This document shows positions 1 through 4,646 of a stretch of DNA of 7,520 nucleotides, one piece after another. Below the pieces are notes generated by a model, which was given only the letters and a program-made list of their open reading frames with translations, did no database searches and had not been told where the DNA came from. Numbering within the stretch: position 1 is the first letter of the stretch; each line of letters begins with the position of its first letter. The translations under genes and the position numbers were made by a program. This DNA is from an uncultured Treponema sp. GTDB lineage: Bacteria > Spirochaetota > Spirochaetia > Treponematales > Treponemataceae. The stretch spans positions 1 through 7,520 of the forward strand of contig CAMNGY010000062.1 of NCBI GenBank assembly GCA_946538795.1, written 5' to 3'.

Positions 1-467
1 TCATCAGATTTCCATGCGCAACCGGCGCGCACATATTCCTTGCCCTCATAATAGCAGGCGGTCTCGTACAGCTTGACCGTACGGTCCTTAAGATTGCTCA
101 CGCTCCCGACCTTCTTGTCGTATGCTTCGTTGAAGCTGCGCAGGTCACGGGAAAGCATCTGAACTATCTTCATCGCGACGGTGGGCTGAACCTTTATGAG
201 GTCCTCGTACTGCGAGCGCATGACCTTGACCAGCGTCGTCTGGCTTTTCGCTATGACGCTCTCGGTCTGCGAGCGGCCGGTCATGCAGGGGACGACACCT
301 ATGATGTTCCCTGGCTCATACATGCGGGACCCCTTGCTGTAGCGGCGGATGCCCTGCACGTTCCCCTCGCGGATGATGTAAAAATAATTCTTCGGTTCTT
401 TGTCCTCGACGAAAATATAGGAGCCGGGGGCCACTGTCTCTGTAGAAAGCTGCAACATATCTACCAT
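1..467 (-). CDS. Cyclic nucleotide-binding (CNB) domain protein, probable TPR continuation (3' part outside window)
   Basis: I translated this by hand from an ATG at 465-467 reading leftward; 155 codons are open to the window edge, so the C-terminus is missing. Residues about 10-85 form a CNB/CRP-like beta-roll: PGSYIFVEDKEPKNYFYIIR, then EGNVQGIRRYS and EPGNIIGVVP. Residues about 93-125 look like the following helices. Residues about 132-152 (KLYETACYYEGKEYVRAGCA) resemble the first TPR helix pair, as in spirochaetal CNB-TPR proteins (inference). The phosphate-binding cassette of true cAMP/cGMP binders, GE(L/I)xL followed by RxA, is not recognisable: GVVPCMTGRSQ stands in its place, so ligand binding is doubtful. 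No DNA-binding HTH is visible. A second ATG three codons in (456-458) is an equally possible start. It diverges from the AAA ATPase gene. Probably a cytoplasmic sensor or scaffold protein. Confidence 0.8.
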   Translation of the reverse strand, partial: MVDMLQLSTETVAPGSYIFVEDKEPKNYFYIIREGNVQGIRRYSKGSRMYEPGNIIGVVPCMTGRSQTESVIAKSQTTLVKVMRSQYEDLIKVQPTVAMKIVQMLSRDLRSFNEAYDKKVGSVSNLKDRTVKLYETACYYEGKEYVRAGCAWKSD

Positions 468-470
468 AAT

Positions 471-498
471 GCTATACTAAAGAGAAACCGGCTGTCAA
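471..498 (-). promoter_or_regulatory. Candidate sigma-70 promoter for the CNB-domain gene
   Basis: On the minus strand a perfect TTGACA (-35, 493-498) is separated by 16 bp from TATAGC (-10, 471-476). The predicted transcription start falls at about 463-465, on or just after the first ATG (467) and only a few bases before the second (458). No Shine-Dalgarno is visible before either ATG. If the promoter is real, the mRNA is leaderless or nearly so. Confidence 0.45.
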
Positions 499-550
499 GG
501 TCATTCCGGCCCGCCTGTCCGCGGGGTTCCGTCCGCCCCAGCCTTTGGGA

Positions 551-635
551 AAACTCCCTTAAAAAAGTGCACCCAGGCGGCAAAAACTCCCTTGAAAAAG
601 TGTATAAATTCCTGATAAACTCGGTACAAAAAGTG
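551..635. repeat. Three direct repeats at exact 33-bp period upstream of the AAA ATPase
   Basis: A 19-bp core recurs at 551-569 (AAACTCCCTTAAAAAAGTG), 584-602 (AAACTCCCTTGAAAAAGTG) and 617-635 (AAACTCGGTACAAAAAGTG). The starts are exactly 33 bp apart and the 14-bp spacers differ. Copies 1 and 2 match at 18 of 19 positions; copies 1 and 3 match at 15 of 19. The common form is AAACTC-N5-AAAAAGTG. The array ends at the ATPase Shine-Dalgarno. Because 33 is a multiple of 3, the minus-strand translation also shows an 11-residue repeat (HFFKGVF...), so the unit could be a DNA-level site or a relic of repeated coding sequence. Confidence 0.75.
592..619 (+). promoter_or_regulatory. Candidate promoter for the AAA ATPase
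   Basis: TTGAAA (592-597) lies 16 bp from GATAAA (614-619), predicting a start near 626 and a leader of roughly 23 nt with the Shine-Dalgarno AGGGGG (637-642) 6 nt before the ATG at 649. The -35 lies inside repeat copy 2 and the -10 enters copy 3, so anything binding the repeats would occlude the promoter. An alternative -10-like TGTATAAAT (602-609) has no good -35. Confidence 0.35.
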
Positions 636-648
636 CAGGGGGCTTTCT

Positions 649-1983
649 ATGTTCAGGCGGAAGATTTTAGGCGAGTTCGAGAAGTGGAAAAACGCGGACG
701 GCAAAAAGAAAGCCCTCGTAGTGAAGGGGCTTCGCCAAGTAGGGAAAACCTGGGCCGTGCGGGAGTTCGCCAGGGACAACTACGAAAACGTCCTCTACAT
801 AAACTTCAAGGAGCACGACGGTGCGAGAAAGGTCTTTGACGCGGACCTGAACGTGGACAGGATTATCCTTGACCTTTCGGCGGTGTTCCCCGGCACCCGC
901 TTTGAGGCAGGCAAGGCCGTCCTCATCTTTGATGAGGTTCAGGAATGCTCGAACGCCCGCGCCAGCATAAAGCCCTTCTGCGAGGACGGACGCTATGACG
1001 TGATTGCGACCGGCTCACTGCTCGGCATAAAGGGCTACAACAAGAAAAAGGGCAAGGGCGTTCCAACAGGATTTGAGCGAATCGTATACATGAAGCCGAT
1101 GGATTTCGAGGAATTCCTGTGGGCGAAGGGAATCGGCGAGGACGTGATACAGTACCTCAGGGACTGTTTTGAGAGCAAAACGCCCGTGCGCGAGGCAAGC
1201 CACAAGGCGATGCTCCGCTACTTCAAGGAATACATCTGCGTCGGCGGGCTTCCGTATGTCGTTGACCGCTTTGTCTCTACGAACGACATGAACGTCGTGT
1301 GGCAGGAGCAGCACGACATCCTTGAGGAATACAAGGATGACTTCGGAAAGCACCTGGACGAGAACGAGGATGAGGAAATTGACCTCGCCCTTCTGGGACG
1401 GATAAACAGGGTCTTTGAGTCAATCCCCGCGCAGCTTGCGAAGGAGAACAAGAAATTCTCCTTCGCCCTGCTGGAAAAGAAAGGGCGTTCAGAAAAATAC
1501 CTTCCCGCAATCCAGTGGCTCTGCGATTTCGGGATCATCAGCCTGTGCCACAACCTTTCCAGCATCTCCGATCCGCTGGAAGGCTGCAAGACGGACAACG
1601 TGTTCAAGATTTACATGCAGGATTCGGGGCTTTTCGTAGCTATGCTTGACCGTGACAGCGCGGCGAAAATCCTTTCCGGCGACCTGGGTTTTTACAAGGG
1701 CGCGATTTTCGAGAACATCATTGCGGACTGCTTCTCCAAGCAGGACAGGAAACTGTACTACTTCCACAAGGATTCCGGACTGGAGATTGACTTCGTGTCG
1801 AAAATCCAGGGCGAAATCTCGCTCGTGGAGGTGAAAGCCACGACCGGTAACACGAAGTCAGCCAGCACCGTGCTGAAGAACGAGCAGTACAACGTGAACA
1901 TCTGCTACAAGCTTTCCGAAAACAACGTCGGCGTTTTCGGGAACAAGATAACCGTCCCGTACTACATGGCGATGTTCCTGTAG
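649..1983 (+). CDS. AAA family ATPase with C-terminal DUF4143/PD-(D/E)XK-like domain
   Basis: The protein is 444 residues and complete. It has Walker A GLRQVGKT (residues 27-34), Walker B VLIFDEVQ (91-98, D95/E96) and a sensor-1-like VIATGSLLG (118-126). The family motif YMKPMDFEEFLWA (147-159) follows. These mark the AAA_14/DUF4143 group. The C-terminus has GLEIDF (E379, D381) and LVEVKA (E394, K396), the spaced acidic/lysine pattern of a PD-(D/E)XK nuclease fold. The family is widespread in variable copy number and its substrate is poorly known; a DNA-related or defence role is often suggested but not shown here. No transmembrane segment or signal peptide is seen. The start at 649 has AGGGGG six bases upstream. 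It appears to be a single-gene unit: the upstream gene is divergent and the downstream ORF is convergent. Codon use resembles its neighbours. Confidence 0.9.
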   Translation: MFRRKILGEFEKWKNADGKKKALVVKGLRQVGKTWAVREFARDNYENVLYINFKEHDGARKVFDADLNVDRIILDLSAVFPGTRFEAGKAVLIFDEVQECSNARASIKPFCEDGRYDVIATGSLLGIKGYNKKKGKGVPTGFERIVYMKPMDFEEFLWAKGIGEDVIQYLRDCFESKTPVREASHKAMLRYFKEYICVGGLPYVVDRFVSTNDMNVVWQEQHDILEEYKDDFGKHLDENEDEEIDLALLGRINRVFESIPAQLAKENKKFSFALLEKKGRSEKYLPAIQWLCDFGIISLCHNLSSISDPLEGCKTDNVFKIYMQDSGLFVAMLDRDSAAKILSGDLGFYKGAIFENIIADCFSKQDRKLYYFHKDSGLEIDFVSKIQGEISLVEVKATTGNTKSASTVLKNEQYNVNICYKLSENNVGVFGNKITVPYYMAMFL

Positions 1984-2000
1984 GAGTCGTTCCGTCCCAG

Positions 2001-2093
2001 TCAGCGGCCGGGGCAGGACATGAGGACGAGCGGGCATAACATGACGGACAGCACGGCCGGAAGCAATGCGGGGAACTTTCTGGATTTCAGCAT
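2001..2093 (-). CDS. 30-codon ORF that is essentially a lipoprotein signal peptide (remnant or tiny lipopeptide)
   Basis: Reading leftward from the ATG at 2091-2093, the peptide begins MLKSRKF (basic n-region), continues with a hydrophobic stretch PALLPAVLSVMLCPLVL and reaches a lipobox-like LMSC at residues 24-27; it stops at TGA (2001-2003) after only PGR. The mature lipidated product would be four residues. GGAG (2103-2106) sits 9 nt before this ATG, and a near-consensus promoter lies further upstream. An in-frame ATG at 2108 gives a five-residue longer form but has no Shine-Dalgarno. The most economical reading is the 5' remnant of a lipoprotein gene whose body has been lost next to the ATPase. 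A genuine lipopeptide is possible. The same frame is also the extreme end of the acyltransferase open frame. Confidence 0.4.
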   Translation of the reverse strand: MLKSRKFPALLPAVLSVMLCPLVLMSCPGR

Positions 2094-2130
2094 ACGAATA
2101 CACTCCATGGCACAAAAAACGTCGTGGCAC

Positions 2131-2159
2131 ACTATAACACGGCTTAAAGACTTTGTCAG
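2131..2159 (-). promoter_or_regulatory. Near-consensus extended sigma-70 promoter for the lipoprotein-leader ORF
   Basis: On the minus strand CTGACA (-35, 2154-2159) and TATAGT (-10, 2131-2136) are separated by exactly 17 bp, and the bases before the -10 give the extended TGN element (TGTTATAGT). Each hexamer differs from consensus at one position. The predicted start near 2122-2125 leaves a leader of about 30 nt that contains the GGAG at 2103-2106. This is the best promoter plus ribosome site combination in the window. Confidence 0.55.
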
Positions 2160-2851
2160 CAGGGTCCTACCCTCCCCGGTCGTCACCGGCGCATCCCGGG
2201 AACATACGACGGAGCCGGCAAGCTTTCCCGTGAGGAATTGCAAGCTCACGTATTCCCGTCCGCCCTGACCATCAGGGACATGACAATCCTGCTTTTTTTT
2301 ATAAAGCATTTTTATCCCCCTCACTGCATACTCTATGGCAATAGGGCCGGAGGCCATCACGGAGAAGTAAGCGATCCGTTTTATCCATATATTTTCATCA
2401 AGGGTGGAAAAGCCCAGCAGAAAAAAGTCAAGGAAGAACCTGTGGTACAAGAATATGTACAGCGTATGCGAGCCAAACCAGGCCCAGCCACCGCTTATTT
2501 TTCTGAGGAAGGAATTTTTGCGCATCAAAAATTCCAGGTTGAACAGGAATCCCGCCAAAAGGACCGCCATCAGAGCCAGGGAAAGATTTGAGGAACCTAT
2601 GCCATCGCCAAAATGCAGCTTCCTGTCCAGGGTAGAACGGTCAATGCGCTCGAACCTCCACCAGCATAGCGCCAGACAGAGGAAGAGAAGGCATTTCCAG
2701 GGAGAAGCCCTCAATTTTTCGTAATATGAGGCCGTGACCATGCCGGCATAAAGGAGTATCAGGTACTTTCCGCCAAAGAGCTTTCCTCCGCTGCGGTAAA
2801 CATCCAAAATGTTCGTGAACCGCGACGTGAGGAACGAGACGGCGATGACTA

Positions 2852-2862
2852 CCCCCCCCCCC
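2852..2862 (-). repeat. Homopolymer G11 tract (C11 on + strand) inside the acyltransferase gene
   Basis: Eleven consecutive G on the coding strand directly follow codon 108 (TTC). Read-outs: G10 (or G7, G13) joins both halves into a 394-codon frame (...NLFGGGVVIAV...); G11 as seen gives a 181-residue product ending at 2641; G12 gives four glycines and an immediate TAG. Tracts of this length are prone to slipped-strand mispairing and to sequencing error. Confidence 0.9.
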
Positions 2863-3217
2863 GAAAAGATTGAAGAATCGGTACACCGCAAGCTGATAAA
2901 CTGCCGAGGCAACAAGATAGCTTGCAAAAACCGAAGAAACTTTTTGGGCCAGCTTTGCTTTTAAATGACCGAAATTCCGCTCGAATGACCAGTATGTGGT
3001 GATTCCCATAAGGAAGATAAAAAACGAGACCGCACAATATGAGAACATTGCGACCGGAAAGTTCTGATACAGTATCTTGTCCGTATGATGGAGCAAAACC
3101 GCAAGGATTGCACGGTTTTCGCCATATTTCTCCAGTTCTCTTTCTTCATTTTTGACTTCCTGTGCGACAGGATACAGTTTTTCCATCGCAATATCAATTA
3201 CCGCCGTTATCCCCTTC

Positions 3218-3246
3218 TTGCCATCCGCCCGTCTTTGTGCTAGGCT
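3218..3246 (+). promoter_or_regulatory. Weak candidate promoter for the MATE gene
   Basis: TTGCCA (3218-3223) is 17 bp from TAGGCT (3241-3246), which is preceded by an extended TGC. The -10 matches consensus at only three positions. The predicted start at about 3253 abuts the ATG at 3254, and no good Shine-Dalgarno precedes that ATG, so a leaderless transcript would be implied. Confidence 0.25.
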
Positions 3247-3253
3247 GTCCGCC

Positions 3254-4597
3254 ATGCCCCGCAAGCTCACGGAGGGCAGCATTGCCCGCAACATAATCAG
3301 TTTCTCCCTGCCATACCTCCTGGCCTATTTCCTTCAGACCCTCTACGGCCTTGCCGACCTGTACATAGCGGGGCAATTCAACGGGGCGGACGTCATATCG
3401 GCCATAGCGATAGGCAGCCAGATAATGCACATGGTCACGGTGATAATAGTGGGGCTGGCCATGGGCAGCACCGTCCTGATAAGCCGTGACGTGGGCGCGG
3501 GCGACGAGCGGGGAATCGCCAGGCTCATAGGCAATACCATACTGATGTTCGCCGTCGTGGCGGCAGTCCTGACGGGCATCCTGCTGGCCCTCAGGTCCCC
3601 GGTCGTCTCGGTCATGTCCACGCCCCCCGAATCCGTCGCCGAAACCCGCCGCTACCTCACGGTCTGCTTCGCGGGCATTCCTTTCATCATCGCCTACAAC
3701 GTCCTCAGCTCCGTCTTCAGGGGCATGGGAGACTCAAAAAGCCCCATGGCCTTCATTGCGGTCGCCTGCGCGGTCAACGTCGCGCTGGACTACATTTTCA
3801 TGGGCATGCTGGGCATGGGGGCTACCGGCGCGGCCCTGGGCACGGTGCTGGCCCAGGCCGTCAGCGTCGCAACCGCGCTGTTCGCGACGAAACGGCTGCA
3901 CCTGGGGGTCAGGATAGGCAGGAACGACCTCTCGCCGGAACCGTCACTCATAAAGCACATGCTTTCCATCGGGGGACCGATTGCCCTGCAGGACGGCTTC
4001 GTGCAGGTTTCCTTCCTTTTAATAACGGTCATTGCCAACAGGAGGGGAGTCACGGTCGCGGCGGCGGTCGGAATCGTTGAGAAAATCATCTGCTTCCTCT
4101 TCCTCATCCCGTCCTCCATGCTGTCCTCGGTCTCGGCCATCGCCGCCCAGAACATCGGGGCAAAGAGCTACGGCAGGGCCAGGAGGACGCTGCTCGCGGG
4201 AACGGCCATATCGGTCGGGATAGGCGCGGTCTTCGCCGTCGTCTTCCAGTTCGCCTCCGCCCCCCTCCTTGCCATGTTCACGGACGAGGCCGAGGTCATC
4301 CGCCTGGGAGAGCAGTACCTGAGGACTTACGTGCTGGACTGCGTTTTCGCGGGCATCCACTTTCCCTTCTCCGGCTTCTTCTCCGCGATGGGCAGGTCCA
4401 TGCTCTCCTTCATCCACAACGTCTCGTCCATCATCCTGGTCAGAATCCCCGGCGCATGGTTCGCCTCCAAGCTGTTCCCGGACACGCTCTACGAGATGGG
4501 CCTGGCCGCTCCCGCCGGCTCCCTCCTGTCCTCGCTTATCTGCGTCGCCTTCTACATCATGCTAAGGCGGCGGGGCGTATCAGACGATAAAGCATAA
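3254..4597 (+). CDS. MATE family multidrug/Na+-type efflux transporter
   Basis: From the ATG at 3254 the product is 447 residues, the usual MATE size. It opens MPRKLTEGSIARNIISFSLP, the typical N-terminus before helix 1 (compare LTEGS...P in other MATE proteins), followed by LQTLYGLADLYIAGQ. About twelve hydrophobic segments form two related halves: VLSSVFRGMGDSKSPM with NVALDYIFMGMLGMGATGAA in the first, and LSIGGPIALQDG, SAIAAQNIGA and FFSAMGRS in the second. MATE proteins export cationic drugs or other small molecules across the inner membrane using Na+ or H+ gradients; the substrate cannot be read here. The frame is open upstream to an ATG at 3152, but that extension is not MATE-like and overlaps the divergent acyltransferase start, so 3254 is preferred. 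The stop is followed by the AT-rich gap before the peptidase gene, with no terminator hairpin seen. Confidence 0.92.
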   Translation: MPRKLTEGSIARNIISFSLPYLLAYFLQTLYGLADLYIAGQFNGADVISAIAIGSQIMHMVTVIIVGLAMGSTVLISRDVGAGDERGIARLIGNTILMFAVVAAVLTGILLALRSPVVSVMSTPPESVAETRRYLTVCFAGIPFIIAYNVLSSVFRGMGDSKSPMAFIAVACAVNVALDYIFMGMLGMGATGAALGTVLAQAVSVATALFATKRLHLGVRIGRNDLSPEPSLIKHMLSIGGPIALQDGFVQVSFLLITVIANRRGVTVAAAVGIVEKIICFLFLIPSSMLSSVSAIAAQNIGAKSYGRARRTLLAGTAISVGIGAVFAVVFQFASAPLLAMFTDEAEVIRLGEQYLRTYVLDCVFAGIHFPFSGFFSAMGRSMLSFIHNVSSIILVRIPGAWFASKLFPDTLYEMGLAAPAGSLLSSLICVAFYIMLRRRGVSDDKA

Positions 4598-4604
4598 GGA
4601 CTTT

Positions 4605-4641
4605 CTTATTATTGTAATTATTTGGAAATAAGGATATTTTA
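4605..4641 (+). promoter_or_regulatory. AT-rich promoter region with inverted repeat upstream of the S41 peptidase
   Basis: The 49-bp gap between MATE and the peptidase is strongly AT-rich in an otherwise GC-rich stretch. TTATTT (4618-4623) and AAATAA (4626-4631) are perfect complementary arms around GG. A weak pair TTGTAA (4612-4617) and TATTTT (4635-4640), 17 bp apart, would start transcription at about 4647, the ATG itself. AAGGA (4630-4634) is the only Shine-Dalgarno-like sequence and is 12 nt from the ATG. The exact hexamers are uncertain; a promoter or operator here is inferred mainly from composition. Confidence 0.35.
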
Positions 4642-4646
4642 TAAGC

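Larger units (their letters stand above)
2001..3186 (-). pseudogene. Membrane acyltransferase (acyltransferase_3-like), frame-interrupted at a poly-G tract; possibly phase variable
   Basis: Two minus-strand frames make one protein if a single G is removed from the G11 run at 2852-2862. The N-terminal part (start ATG 3184-3186, 108 residues before the tract) has NRAILAVLLHH, like the first helix and conserved His of acyltransferase_3 enzymes, then CAVSFFIFLMGITTYW and a helix ending YRFFNLF. The C-terminal part continues VVIAVSFLTSRFTNILDVY, GGKLFGGKYLILLYAGM, several helices, and SHTLYIFLYHRFFLDFFLL. Such enzymes acylate envelope glycans or lipids. The joined frame is 394 codons, but resemblance ends near LYKKKQ (about 2292); the last ~97 residues look non-native and run into the lipoprotein leader. 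I count about nine helices against the usual ten or more, with the shortfall near the tract. G+C in sampled 60-base lines is about 37-47%, versus about 65% in MATE, suggesting transfer. The start is uncertain, with no clear Shine-Dalgarno. Confidence 0.7.

Noticed and set aside
510..525. CCCGC-N6-GCGGG hairpin as a terminator or attachment site
   Set aside because: The 5-bp GC stem lies between two divergent genes, where no terminator is needed, and nothing else supports a site.
501..779. 92-residue minus-strand ORF with an HFFKGVF repeat
   Set aside because: It overlaps the start of the ATPase on the opposite strand and its only regularity is explained by the 33-bp DNA repeats. No domain, signal or good ribosome site was seen. 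I kept it only as an alternative explanation for the repeats.
649..1983. ATPase as part of a named anti-phage system
   Set aside because: No partner genes of a known defence system are adjacent; the family is common outside defence loci, so a system assignment is not supported.
2162..2189. Short hairpins GGGT-CCT-ACCC and CCGGT-CGTC-ACCGG as a terminator
   Set aside because: Stems are only 4-5 bp and no T-run follows on either strand.
2229..2250. Inverted repeat CGTGAG / CTCACG
   Set aside because: A 6-bp stem with a 10-base loop and no T-tract is expected by chance at this scale.
3152..3253. Longer N-terminus for the MATE transporter
   Set aside because: The extra 34 residues do not resemble MATE N-termini, overlap the divergent acyltransferase start, and the family-typical MPRKLTEGS begins at 3254.
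3187..3294. Longer N-terminus for the acyltransferase (ATGs at 3294, 3255)
   Set aside because: This stretch overlaps the MATE coding region or its start codon and is GC-rich, unlike the rest of the acyltransferase; MEKLYPV at 3186 fits better, though its ribosome site is weak.
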